Of a stretch of DNA of 64,000 nt, positions 54,601 through 62,563 are shown in pieces; positions within the stretch are counted from its first letter, which is position 1; every line of letters starts with the position of its first letter. A program made the position numbers and the translations under genes. This DNA is from Mauremys mutica (lineage: Eukaryota; Chordata; Testudines; Geoemydidae). The stretch covers positions 103,021,222 through 103,085,221 of the forward strand of contig NC_059075.1 of NCBI RefSeq assembly GCF_020497125.1. The letters are read 5' to 3'. A model generated the notes under the pieces. It made no database searches. It saw only the letters and a list, made by a program, of their open reading frames with translations, and had not been told where the DNA came from.

Positions 54601-57218
54601 GTAAAGGTCTTTTTGAATTCTAATCCTGTCCTCCAGAGCATGAGCAACCACTCCCTGCAGCTTGGTCTCATCTGCAAATTTTATAAGCATACTCTCCACT
54701 TCATCATTCAAGTAATTAATGAAAACACAGAATAGTACTGGACCCAGGAATTCAGTGGAACCCCACTAGATACATCCCACCAGTTTGACAGTGAACCGTT
54801 GGTAACTACTCTCTCAGTATGGCCTTTCAACCAGTTGTGCACCCACTTTAAAGTAATTTCATCTATGCCACGTTTCCCTAGTTTGCTTATGAGAATGTCA
54901 TCCAGGACAGTATAAAAAGCCTTACTAAAATCAAGATATATTATATCTATAGCTTCCCACAATCCACTAGGCCAGTAACCCTGTCAAAGGAGGAAATTAG
55001 GTTGCCTTGGGATGATTTATTCTTGACAAATTCATGTTGGCTATTATTTATAACCCAATTATCCTCTGGGTGCTTACAAACTGATTGTTTGTAACCCACT
55101 ACCTTCGGACCAGCCAATTTGTTCTAGTATCTTGCCAGATATCCAAGTTAGGCTGACTGGTCCTCTTTGATCCCCTTTTTAAAAATAGATAGTATGTTAC
55201 CCCTTCCCCATTCCTCTGGGACCTCACCTTTCCTCCATGAATTCTCAAAATAATTGCTAATGGTTCCGAGATTGCTTCAGCTCATTGCTTAAGTGCCCTA
55301 GTGTGAATTTCATCAGATCCTGCTAGCTTGAATACATCGAACTCCACACAACTCAGAAATTCCTCTATTTTGTGCAATATTTGCTGATGAATGCCTTCCA
55401 TTTTCACAATTAGAACTACATGTAAACCTTGTTTAATGAAAACATAAAGCCAGGTGCAATATGCTCAGTGTCAAACCCCAAACTGTGAACAGATTCAGGA
55501 CAATTTTAGAACCTGAGCCCGTTTCGCCTTACCAGGCTAAATTCTGTAATGTGGCCTGGGCTTCACATTGATAAGGAAGGGATTATTTATAAAATGTTTT
55601 CACATATAGCATTAGCTTCTCAGATACAATGGTGGCGAGAGCAGTAGATAGATTTACATTTAATTCATAGTAGTAATACTCACAATTTTTGACTTTAGCT
55701 TCACTGGTGACTGAAGAGGATGCTCAACTTTTTTCAGCTGTTGTGGTTGAAACTGTGTTCTAGGCTGAGTATAAGGCTGTGGAAACAGCCTAACCTCCAA
55801 AGAGGACTTAACAGGACTGGATGGAGGAGTTCGCTGAGTAGAATGTTTGCTCTCCATAGTTGTGAGAGAAGTTGATAATGAAGGCACTATAGGCTGAGAA
55901 AACGAAGGCACTGTTTTTCTTTCTATGGTGGAAACAGGTAAATAAGTTAAAAGTTGTATGGATGTTATATCTACATCATGAGCACACACTTTTCCCACAA
56001 GAACATCACACTAAATAATAAGCAGTATGTATCTATGCGCTGGCTTTTGAAAAACCTTAAACTTCCCTCATTATTCTGACTATAGACTATATTTTTAAGA
56101 TGTAAAAACCTATGATGTTATGGCAATGCCATAAAACATCCAGACACCTGGACAGAGATAGGTGTCTATAGTTGTATTTTAAAAATTAATCAATACACAG
56201 CTCTATGATCTCAAAACAAATTCACACTCTGTTTACAGGTAAATGGTAAATAATGTTAATAAATATACTCTTATGCATATGGTACAAACTGAATCTACAT
56301 AAGGCATCCAACTGACTTTAACTTCCCCAACCTACTGGCTCTTTTCTGTGAAGTCCAACGAAGCGGACTAGCATGCAGCCCATATACACCTTCTCACTTC
56401 ACTTTTTCCTATAACAGAAGGCTGTTTGTTTTGTCCGCCAACCGTTCCCCACAATGGAAAACAATGTGAAGTGCAGGGAGGGGAGGGGGCAGGACCAAGT
56501 GGAAAAGGCAGACAGACTGCAGGTGGGAGGAGCTGTCAGGTGATGAGCAGGATAGCAACTGTGTGAGAGTGAGAGTTATGAGGATTAAAACAATTTTTCA
56601 GGTTTGGCTAACTTATCCCCTTGTTTCTTTTCTTATGCCTTGGCATTTCATGGTTCCATCAGTAAGTATAAAAATACCTGTGAGAAAGGATGATGTTACT
56701 GGCAGGGCCGGCTTTACGCCGATTCCCCGGAATTGGGCCCCGCGCCTAAGGGGGCCCTGCTCTGGGGGTCTTCAGCAGCATTTTGGCAGCGGGGGGGTCC
56801 GCTCTGGGAGTCTTCGGTGGCATTTCAGCGGTGGGGGGGTCCTTCGGTGCCACGGAAGCCCCAGAGCGGACCCCTCGCCGCCGAAGTGCCGCCGAAGCCC
56901 CAAACCGACGAGTATTCCAATCAGGCCCCGTGGGTCATAAAGCCGGCCCTGGTTACTGGGATGAGGAGACTCCCAACACAACCAGCAGCAGGAAGTACTG
57001 GAGATTCTATAATAAATGATGACCTCAAGACTTCTAGCCCAATTCCACAGACCTAAGAGATTCAGATGAATTTAGATACAGTTTAACATCTTTACTCAGT
57101 TTCTCTTACCTGGATTTTTTATAGAATCTACTATGACTTTGTAGTTTGCTTTATTTGCACTTAGGCCAGCTGTGACATCTTCAATTCTCCATAAATCTTT
57201 TTGCATTTGTGTTTTCTC
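29200..57218 (-). CDS. PLEKHA7: PLEKHA7, ten 3'-most exons (partial gene)
   Basis: PLEKHA7 is an adherens-junction protein that links p120-catenin to the microtubule minus-end factor CAMSAP3 (nezha). Its WW and PH domains are N-terminal and are not in this window. Exons 57218-57110, 55922-55684, 49460-49272, 49074-48957, 48231-48152, 47419-47219, 43962-43810, 39581-39448, 36549-36407 and 30638-30616 join in phase to 463 codons including the stop. Diagnostic blocks include KDLWRIEDVTAGLSANKANY, EDEAPPRPPLPQVYNPDDHP, RHTSVRGLKRQSDERKRDRE, RPKSALERLYSGDHQRCKMS, WKREQEFDLQLLER, VTEMDLEPQDYNLDISRE and KPEKVAIPERYVDLDPEEPL. The charged segments look coiled-coil forming. Convergence with C11orf58 supports orthology. 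Domain detail comes from family knowledge. Confidence 0.95.
29229..29234 (-). promoter_or_regulatory. Candidate PLEKHA7 polyadenylation signal
   Basis: AATAAA on the - strand, about 1.4 kb after the inferred stop. Several other candidates exist in this AT-rich stretch. Confidence 0.4.
31235..31543. mobile_element. Non-autonomous hAT with perfect 8-bp TSD
   Basis: Ends CAGGAGTCGGCAACC and GATTGCCTAACCCTG are imperfect inverted repeats. GTCTATCA is present at 31227-31234 and 31544-31551. AT-rich middle, 309 bp, no coding capacity. Confidence 0.92.
34081..34212 (-). mobile_element. Short retroposed repeat with hammerhead-like core
   Basis: A 132-bp unit flanked by a perfect 13-bp duplication TTTCATTCTGAAA (34068-34080 and 34213-34225), a length typical of target-primed retroposition. 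Related copies are at 39062-39265. On the - strand 34203-34166 contains a CCGANGA box, a 6-bp stem and GAAA, as in a hammerhead. Family unnamed; a Penelope-like origin is possible but unproven. Confidence 0.7.
34424..34442. repeat. (AAAG)n microsatellite
   Basis: About five AAAG units, followed by A/G-rich sequence to 34475. Confidence 0.9.
36407..36549 (-). CDS. PLEKHA7: PLEKHA7 penultimate exon
   Basis: Encodes KHNLQPAVAQAKHNSVDLDS and ISYALASEASQRSKEVA. Acceptor CACTAG, donor GTAATG. Enters in phase 2 and leaves in phase 1. Confidence 0.88.
37035..37215 (+). repeat. MIR SINE
   Basis: 'gtagtatagtggatagaaaa', 'gggcaaatcacaacctctcg' and 'atgcctcagtttacctac' are MIR head and core motifs in order. 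Confidence 0.8.
37436..38000. repeat. Diverged GT-rich tandem repeat split by a SINE
   Basis: Two blocks share 'gttatgt..gatttgtgtct', 'gagatttgtgca' and 'tggcaa' in the same order, one ending about 37640 and the other about 38000. The unit is near 140 bp and highly diverged. Confidence 0.55.
37655..37845 (+). mobile_element. tRNA-derived SINE (turtle Cry type)
   Basis: A box in CAGCTCAGTGGTTTGAGC, B box GAGTTCAATCC, then 'catttagggatctggggcaa' and the CR1-like tail 'tggactagatgacctcctga' ending ATTCTATAATAATA. The head resembles a tRNA. Confidence 0.85.
38124..38771. mobile_element. Non-autonomous hAT with C-rich minisatellite core
   Basis: Left end CAGTGTTTCTCAAACTGGGG; right end CTACAGTTTGAGAACCTCTTG is its imperfect complement. 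No clear 8-bp duplication remains. The middle (38400-38605) is a C-rich array of 'cctgcaccc' and 'cagagcc' units. Confidence 0.75.
39062..39265. repeat. Head-to-head copies of the 34-kb repeat (inverted repeat)
   Basis: 39062-39136 is the reverse complement of 39160-39235 with about two mismatches or gaps. The + strand copy continues to 'ggctacccctctgatac' (39251-39267). The spacer (39137-39159) belongs to the second copy and completes a hammerhead-like core at 39147-39184. Confidence 0.85.
39448..39581 (-). CDS. PLEKHA7: PLEKHA7 exon LSKPEKVAIPERYVDL
   Basis: Encodes LSKPEKVAIPERYVDLDPEE to EKIKNILT. There are two donors 6 bp apart, after 39454 (GTCTAG) and after 39448 (GTCAGA). Both leave phase 2, so the proteins differ by two residues (Arg-Ser). 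Confidence 0.93.
41758..42157. mobile_element. Harbinger-type MITE
   Basis: Left end CTAAGCTCTGGTCTACACTA and right end TAGTGTAGACATGCTCTTAG are imperfect inverted repeats, with TAA/TTA at the borders. Its right terminal region resembles the end of the autonomous-type element near 2262 (TTGACYTAATTTT, TAGTGTAGACAT). Confidence 0.8.
42400..43110 (+). pseudogene. Penelope-like retroelement fragment, GIY-YIG endonuclease end
   Basis: From 42548 one frame reads CLNSNYVGETRQPLCS, stop (TGA 42596-42598), INAHRKMIKDKYTTSPVGEH, then FSQSDHSISDLSILILEGNL and AWEIKFITLLDTKNHGLNNT. The order YVGET ... R/NxHR ... PVGEHF ... H ... E ... LN fits the GIY-YIG nuclease at the C-terminus of Penelope-like reverse transcriptases. 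The 3' flank ends near 'cgacacagctacaacaacac'. The RT part is missing. Family call by motif recall only. Confidence 0.6.
43810..43962 (-). CDS. PLEKHA7: PLEKHA7 exon WKREQEFDLQLLER
   Basis: Fifty-one codons, phase 0 at both ends, ending in ...DLEPQDYNLDISRE before GTAATG. Acceptor TCTGTTACCAG. Confidence 0.95.
43963..47218 (-). other. PLEKHA7 intron, AT-rich
   Basis: Long AT-rich stretch with short TA runs (near 44815 and 45230). No coding region or repeat family recognised. Confidence 0.6.
47219..47419 (-). CDS. PLEKHA7: PLEKHA7 exon RPKSALERLYSGDHQ
   Basis: Sixty-seven codons, phase 0 at both ends: ERPKSALERLYSGDHQRCKM, then EEQLERMKRHQKALVRERKR (likely helical), ending VSADIGS before GTATGT. 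Confidence 0.95.
47420..48151 (-). other. PLEKHA7 intron
   Basis: No feature recognised; C/T-biased near 47690-47860. Confidence 0.5.
48152..48231 (-). CDS. PLEKHA7: PLEKHA7 exon GLSGSTSRLHQTS
   Basis: Eighty bases, phase 1 in and phase 0 out. Encodes (G)LSGSTSRLHQTSISSSYAT and FQRDSSK. Short Ser-rich linker. Confidence 0.9.
48957..49074 (-). CDS. PLEKHA7: PLEKHA7 exon ELRSYMSEPELPTISGD
   Basis: Encodes GELRSYMSEPELPTISGDLS to GSDSGYQTLPTR plus one base. Donor GTAAGC, acceptor TTCTATGTAG. Confidence 0.93.
49272..49460 (-). CDS. PLEKHA7: PLEKHA7 exon EDEAPPRPPLPQVYN
   Basis: Sixty-three codons, phase 0 at both ends. Pro-rich EDEAPPRPPLPQVYNPDDHP and PAVPPLPREANVIRHTSVRG, then a very charged RQSDERKRDRELGQYVNGD. 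The upstream intron carries the DIRS/hAT/CR1 nest. Confidence 0.95.
49851..50200. repeat. DIRS 3' inverted repeat and internal complementary region
   Basis: 49851-49910 is the exact reverse complement of 50095-50154 (60 of 60). Immediately beyond, 50157-50200 (TTCTTCTTCGAGTGATTGCT onward) is complementary to the other end of the element at 53178. The region thus joins complements of both termini, the hallmark of a DIRS internal complementary region. Confidence 0.93.
50212..51310 (-). CDS. DIRS tyrosine recombinase, open frame
   Basis: Open on - from 51681 to the stop at 50212; the upstream third of that frame (51681 to about 51310) overlaps other coding and looks like a shadow, so the protein probably begins near LTQAERGCSAAVQRVLLESR. 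Counting from 51681: core-binding helix STRSTYLAKWKRFALW, active-site Arg in TSARRVSELRAL (residue 296), His and Arg of HSTR (425-428), nucleophile Tyr of ASHYAL (461). All core catalytic residues I can place are present with no internal stop, unlike the RT half. It inserts or circularises the DIRS cDNA. No tested activity is implied. Confidence 0.9.
51261..51705 (-). pseudogene. DIRS methyltransferase-like region (third frame)
   Basis: After the second frameshift the protein reads EWSLRPDVVHTIFQQWGFPQ, VDLFASKENRKCHQFCS, DHLLYAFPPFPLVHQVL and LILIAPAWPRQHWYTLLLEL. This VDLFAS ... FPP ... LIAP pattern is the region between RNase H and the recombinase in DIRS elements, often annotated as a Dam-like methyltransferase. 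It stops at 51261 and overlaps the recombinase frame. Confidence 0.75.
51720..52330 (-). pseudogene. DIRS RNase H domain (second frame)
   Basis: Continues in another frame with VRSCLRLLGHMASCTFVTAY, then VMLTTDASALGWGAHLGD (first Asp), LHINIRELRAIRLACQTF (Glu) and VAVFTDNTTAMFYVNKQGG (Asp), and ends near NTLADHLSR. The D-E-D pattern of RNase H is preserved. A second frameshift occurs near 51700. Confidence 0.92.
52300..52914 (-). pseudogene. DIRS reverse transcriptase, N-terminally truncated
   Basis: RT motifs in order: RGFYSRYFLIPKAKGGLRPI, LDLRELNKYLLKLKFRM, WFAALDMKDAYFHVAIYPPH (catalytic D), QFAVLPFGLSTAPRVFTKCM and YPYLDDWLVRG, the YxDD box. The frame shifts by one near 52300-52335, after FIGAVFDSNLARACLP. 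The N-terminal start is at a deletion joint or a fusion to the 5' repeat, so no gag is present. Confidence 0.93.
52998..53178. repeat. DIRS 5' inverted terminal repeat
   Basis: Reverse complement of about 49891-50060 with roughly six mismatches over 170 bp. It includes GGATATATACC, a possible promoter element, and GAACATTTTTACCCTAGCAA (on -). The outermost 14 bases differ from the 3' end, as expected for split DIRS termini. Confidence 0.9.
53915..55683 (-). other. PLEKHA7 intron, CR1 remainder and unique sequence
   Basis: CR1 remnants run to about 55330. 55330-55683 has no recognised feature. Confidence 0.7.
55684..55922 (-). CDS. PLEKHA7: PLEKHA7 exon, Ser/Pro/Gln-rich linker
   Basis: Two bases plus 79 codons: RKTVPSFSQPIVPSLSTSLT to QPYTQPRTQFQPQQLKKVEH and SPVKLKSKI. 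Donor GTGAGT after ATT. Low-complexity linker joining the coiled-coil segment to the Pro-rich exon. Confidence 0.9.
55923..57109 (-). other. PLEKHA7 intron with hAT MITE
   Basis: One insertion (56703-56951); otherwise unrecognised. Confidence 0.7.
56703..56951. mobile_element. 249-bp hAT MITE with perfect 8-bp TSD
   Basis: Ends CAGGGCCGGCTTTA and TAAAGCCGGCCCTG are exact inverted repeats. GTTACTGG is present at 56695-56702 and 56952-56959. The interior is GC-rich, with repeated CTCTGGGGGTCTTC/CGGTGGCATTTCAGCGG-type blocks. Confidence 0.95.
57110..57218 (-). CDS. PLEKHA7: PLEKHA7 exon KDLWRIEDVTAGLSANK
   Basis: Thirty-six codons and one base: EKTQMQKDLWRIEDVTAGLS, then ANKANYKVIVDSIKNP. This is the most upstream PLEKHA7 exon in the window. 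Donor GTAAGA, acceptor TAAACATTAG. Confidence 0.95.
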
Positions 57219-59254
57219 CTAATGTTTAGTAAAAGGAAAGATTTTAAAAATCAGTTCAATCCCAAGATTTTGTCAGTTTCATTTATTATAGCTAGTTTGA
57301 ACCAAACATTTTAGTGACACTTGAACACAGGCTACATGGCTTGGAAAGATTATAGGAAAAAACTGGCCATAACACAAATGTTAGCATCTTAATTCAGCCA
57401 GTTCAGAATTATAAGAGTCTTTTGCATGACTATGCTGGTGGGAACAGAGTACCATCCAGACAAGAGATCAACTAAGTAGTTTTACATATACGTTGAAACA
57501 GAGATTGGCTTCCTTATCACCCTGGTGCCTATCCCTGACTATGACGTCAAAATATATCCAGTTTTCCAAAGTTTGCATGCATGCCTAGGAGTCTGGAAGT
57601 AGGTTAAATAATTCTCTGAAGTAAGAGCAAACATTCAGACTTCTTGCTGCTGTTGGTTCGCAACATGCCCTACCTATTCATGGAGCCATAAGTAATGCAG
57701 TGTGTTTCCCAAAGTTTGCGGAGGTGTGGGGGAGGCGAGGGGAGCACAGACATACTTCTGAATTGTTCTCTAGAGTCCCAGCTTTAATTTAAAATAAAAA
57801 GATAGTCTCTAGCTTTTAACCTTCAGAATGTAAAACAAGTAAAAACCAAACCATGTAAATCTGAATCAGCTCTGAAACAGCTCTGAGGTGTGAATTGCCC
57901 CATTCATTTGAATGGGTACTATTTATAATACTTTAAATGTCACCACTGTTAAATATTTCACTTGTATTATGAAGATTTATTCAATCTACTCTGAGTGACC
58001 AGATTTTGTCACAACTGACAGCTGGGATGAGGGGAGTTGGAAGCAGTCACTCACACCCTTTCCTTTACATGTGTGGCTTGAAGCTTCACAGCAGGACAGT
58101 TGTTACAGTCATCTGCTTCCTATCTCCCCCGCCCCGACAGACAAGCCTGCCAGACCCCAGAAGAGAAGGATGGCCAATACCACCCACAGCAGCACATCTC
58201 CCAGCCCCTGCACTGTGCAGGTCATGCTGGTTTGTTATCCATTGTTTGTAAAAGCGTTGGGGAAGGACATGCAAATTAACAACACATGGCAGCATTAAAA
58301 GGGAGTGTGGTTGGTTCCATCTTCCTGAAGAGGGGCTCAGCTTTCTAGAGTTAGGGAAACAGTGCTATAATGTATTATAGCCTATGGGGAAAGGTCTAAA
58401 ACTCATTTAACCAAAGCCACATTAGTATGGCCTGTTGCATGCTGAAACCTTGCTGAACTTTGTTCTGAAAACTTAACTTTTGTAGACTGCTAACCTAACC
58501 TACCACTAGACCATAATCGGACCATCTGTTTTCCTCCCATTTCCTGTCTCCTCTTCTGTCTGTTTTTGGTTGGGGAAACTGACAGGACAATTCACAGCTT
58601 TGTAAGAAAGCTAGCAATGTCCTGGATGCAGTATCTTTAACATCTGCAGCACTGAACAAAAACGTTAAGAAGTGGAACTAAATTCACAATTTTCCCTGTA
58701 CACTTAGTGAACCAGAAGGGTCGCTAAGAAAGTTAAGCCTGAGGACCATTCAAAAGAGCCTGACAACACAACACTCACCCATCATGAGGGTGAAAAATAG
58801 CATCTAATTAATCCATATAACACAGCATTGTCTTGAAAGAAAAGACAACTTTATTACTGGCTCCTAAACCTCCTAGCACTAATGAAGGGAGATAAATTGC
58901 TTCACCTTTGCTTTCTTGGACCTGGAAAGTATATTCAGTCAGGCTATGTATCAGAAAGTAGAGTGCCAAGGAGCCAGACGTTTAAACAATGGAGAATGTT
59001 ATTTGCTAGTAGTAGACTCACAGGACAGATGGAACATTTACTGAAAGATTATCAAGACACAAACTAGACAATCATACTTGTTCCACTTCAACTTCCTGAG
59101 AAGAATCACACCGCAGGATATTGAATGATGGATTTACAGTGAACACATAAAAAGGTAACCAGTCAGAAAAACTTTGAACTAACTCAAAAAATGCACCTTC
59201 CATCAGTGTTGAAGTAGTATACAGAATAAGGAATTTTCAATATTATTTCTAGAT

Positions 59255-59515
59255 AATAGTCCTGCCTTGAGTGCAGAGGACTGGACTAGATGACTAGATG
59301 GGGGAGGGATAGCTCAGTGGTTTGAGCATTGGCCTGATAAACCCAGGGTTGTGAGTTCAATCCTTAAGGGGGCCATTTAGGGATCTGGGGTAAAAATCTG
59401 TCTGGGGATTAGCCCTGTTCTGAGCAGGGGGTTGGACTAGATGACCTCTTGAGGTTCCTTCCAACCCTGAGATTCTATGACCTTTCAAGGTCCCTTCCAG
59501 TCCTACAATTCTATG
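59255..59515 (+). mobile_element. SINE inserted into an older SINE/CR1 tail
   Basis: A full tRNA-derived SINE (59295 to about 59478; A box TAGCTCAGTGGTTTGAGC, B box GAGTTCAATCC) interrupts an older tail: 'ggactagatgac' before it continues as 'ctttcaaggtcccttccag' after it. ATGAC is repeated at 59290-59294 and 59477-59481. Confidence 0.85.
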
Positions 59516-61178
59516 ATTTTTTCCATTACTTAAATCTTGACGCAAACAGAGTAGATCTAGAAAGTTAAACAGTTGAATATATTTTAAAGTATGAGCAGTC
59601 ACAGATTAATGTTTACAAAGAAGATGTAAATATACTTTATGTGCAAGGCAAGAAAAGTTGGCTTGAATAAATAAATCATTTCCTTAAATTTTCCAGCACA
59701 GAAGCATAATTTAGAGTGATAAAACTACAGGATAAACACTGAAGTGAGAAGCTAAAACTCACAAAAAACCCCACATCTGAGTTCATTCCCGCTTGCCCAG
59801 GTCCTTCCCCTCAGGCAAAATGGCATCAATCACCACTCTAAAATAAAGATTTTGCTTGAACAGGCTGCCTGAACCCTTGAGTTCTTAACCTTCTGATGAA
59901 TGAACATTTTACGCTAGTGTTCAGTATCAACTGTTCCCTCTAGCAACTTGAAATCTATGCCTTTATTAACATTTGATAATGTTCCATAAGGACCACTTTT
60001 TAAAAATAAAAAAAAAGTATGCAAGATGGTAGATGAACTGCTCTGGAGCCTAAATTCCTCCATACAGAGAGAAAATGATTTTCAGAATCACTTTTGATTT
60101 TGCGTGCTTCAATTTGAAACAACATAAAGGCCCGTGATTTGGACATCAGCACTTTCTGAAAGTCAGGCCCCTTCAACATTTTTAAATTGGGCACCCAAAA
60201 CCATTTGTCAAAATCTCAGCCAGAATATTTTTTTATATACACACACACACAAACAGAGCGAGTGCACAGGTGTAACTATGTAAGCTAAGCTTTTCTACAC
60301 TGCCCTGCCAATATGACAAAAACCAGAATCGGATAGACTATCATCTTAAAGTCTAAATAAATCTCCATTCCCATCCAGTCCTTGGGAAAGACTTGTAACC
60401 AAAAGTGCCTGAGGAACAGAGCTAGCAGTTTTCCTATGGAGGCAGTTTTTTCCTTTGATGAATACTTCAGTGGTTGCCCGAGGTTACTAGTTTTATCAGA
60501 ATGGGACTTAAGCTGCAGAGGCTAAGATGTCCCAAGTTGGAGATGCCAACGTTTGCAGGTAAGCTCCCTGCTAATTCCCTGGCCCCCAAAACACACCTAG
60601 GAACATACGACTGGATGGAATCCCTTGGGTCACAGAGTCCAGTCCCTTGCTATCACAGGCAATCCCATCATATAATTACCAAACTCCATCTTAAAACTCA
60701 TTAGGTTGTTTGTTCCCACTACTCCTATCGGAAATCTGTTCCAGAATCTCACTCCTCTGATGGGTAGAATCCTAATAATTTCCAGTCTAAATTTATTCCA
60801 GCCCAATTTATACCCATGTGTTCTTGTCTCAACATTGTCCATTAGCTGAAATAGCTCTTGTTTACCCCCGAGAAGTATTTCTATAGAGCAATCACATGCC
60901 CTCTCAGCCTTCATTTTGCTAGGCTAAGCAAGCCAAGTTTTTTTAATCTCCATAGGCTCTCCATTGTCCTGATCATCCTAGTAGCCCTTCTCTGCGCCTG
61001 TTTCAGTTTGAGTCCATCTTTCGTCAACATGGGTGTCCAGAATCATACATAGTATTCTAGATGTGCTGCTTTATACAGTGGCATTCCCTATCTCCATTGG
61101 AAATCCCTTGCCTGACACATCTTGCCTTTTGCTCAGCCACATTACATTAGTGGCCTGTAGTTATCCTGCAATCGACTA

Positions 61179-61660
61179 AGGCTACACTTGCACTTTCGTT
61201 GTTAAAACTTGTGTCACTCGGGGGTGTGAAAAAACACACCCCACCTCCGAATAACAAAAGTTTTGATGACAAAAAGTGCTGGTGTGGACAATGCTTCGTC
61301 GTCAGGAGCTGTGCTCCTGGCAATGAAGCTATAATAATAATAATAGGAGATATACCAATCTCCTAGAACTGGAAGGGACCTCGAAAGGTCATCGAGTCCA
61401 GCCCCCTGCCTTCACTAGCAGGACCAATTTTTGCCCCAGATCCCTAAGTGGCCTCCTCAAGGATTGAACTCACAACCCTGGGTTTAGCAGGCCAATGCTC
61501 AAACCACTGAGCTATCCCTCTCATTGAAGGTGGTTTTATTTTTTTGCCGGGAGAGCTCTCTCTCGGCAATAAAAAGCAGCTACACAGAGCACCTTACAAT
61601 GGTGTGGCTGCAGCGGCACAGCCGCACCCATGTAAGGTGGACAGTGTAGACATAGCCTTA
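61179..61660. mobile_element. MITE inside the CR1, itself holding a SINE
   Basis: Ends AAGGCTACAC and GTGTAGACATAGCCTT are inverted repeats flanked by TA. The CR1 text resumes directly after 'cttata'. Internal SINE at 61331-61522. Confidence 0.82.
61331..61522 (-). mobile_element. tRNA-derived SINE inside the MITE
   Basis: On - it begins with the tRNA-like head (GAGAGGGATAGCTCAGTGGT, TTGTGAGTTCAATCC), then the CR1-like tail (CTGGACTCGATGACCTTTCG) and a (TTA/TAT)n tail at 61331-61345. Flanks CAATGAAGCT and CATTGAAGGT (8 of 10) may be the target duplication. Confidence 0.85.
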
Positions 61661-62249
61661 TACACCAAGGTCTTTCTTATCGTCTGTCATTTCCAACTAA
61701 GGAGCTTCCAGCTTATAGTAGAAATTCTTGTTGTTAATCCCTAAGTGCATGACCTTGCATTCTGAAGTATTAAATTTCATCCCATTTCTATTACTACAGT
61801 CCTCAATCCAATTCTTCCTGTATAATATTCCAATTTTCCTCTGTACTGACAATGCCCCCCAATTTTGTGTCATCAGCAAATTTCATTAGCACATTTGTAC
61901 TTTGTATGCCAAGGTCATTAATGAAAATATTAAATAAGATTGGTCCCAAGACCAATCCCTGAGGAACTCCACTAATAACCTTCCTCCAGCCCAATAGTTC
62001 TTCTTTCAGTACAACTCACTGTCTTCACTGTAGCCAGTTCCTTACACACCTTACAATTTATTGTACTAATCCTCATCTTCTCCATCTTAACTACTAATTT
62101 TCCATGGGGGACCATATCAAATGTTTTACTAAAATCCAGCTGTATTATATCTACCACTCTTCCTCGCCTACAAAATTCAGTCCAAGAAAGATAGACCAGA
62201 CAGGTTAGTCTGGCATGGTCTACTTTGATGAACATAGGATATTGACATC

Positions 62250-62560
62250 AGGAAGAGAAGATGGTGGACACCAGGACAGAGCTGTGTTAATGCTAAAACT
62301 AAAGGCAAGCCAGGCTCTGATTTCATTTAACTCAGTATCTTGTATTCTGAAGGCGAGATACACAAATCAAATCTGTTGCAGTTATGATAGTACGAGTATA
62401 TGAAGCAACCTTAGCAGCACCCAAGGAAGAAATTGAAGCATTTAATAACAATCTACAGGAAACTATATAAAAAGTTTCAGGACAAGACTTGTTATTGGTG
62501 ATGGGAGATTTTAATGTGAAAACAGGATCGGACTGGAATATCATACAAGATCTGGAGGAC
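62250..62560 (+). pseudogene. LINE endonuclease (EEP) fragment
   Basis: On +, one frame reads MIVRVYEATLAAPKEEIEAF, then a TAA stop, KVSGQDLLLVMGDFNVKTGS and DWN. The GDFN-K-GSDW block is the catalytic Asp/Asn region of AP-like endonucleases of non-LTR retrotransposons, probably RTE or a related clade. Isolated fragment. Confidence 0.65.
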
Positions 62561-62563
62561 CTT

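Larger units (their letters stand above)
49693..55330 (-). mobile_element. CR1 LINE, 5'-truncated, split by a hAT/DIRS insertion
   Basis: The 3' end (49693-49806) begins, on -, with the 'gactagatgacctcttaagg' tail. The rest resumes at 53907. Decayed reverse-transcriptase blocks are readable at 54962-54708 (IIYLDFSKAFYTV, LISKLGKRGIDE, VTNGSLSNWWDVSSGVP) and at 54456-54229 (NIILGCINRS, LLYSALVRPQLKYC). The frame is broken by many stops and shifts. It lies antisense to nothing: it is on the same strand as PLEKHA7, in an intron. Confidence 0.88.
60596..62235 (-). mobile_element. CR1 LINE fragment, split by a MITE
   Basis: On - the RT half reads DIIQLDFSKTFDMVPHGKLV (62235-61972), then ISGVPQGLVLGPILFNIFIN and LMKFADDTKLGG (FADD box) with stops and shifts, then DCSNRNGMKFNTSECKVMHL. 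It is interrupted at 61179-61660 and continues to about 60596 with RLEIIRILPIRGVRFWNRFP. Confidence 0.9.
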
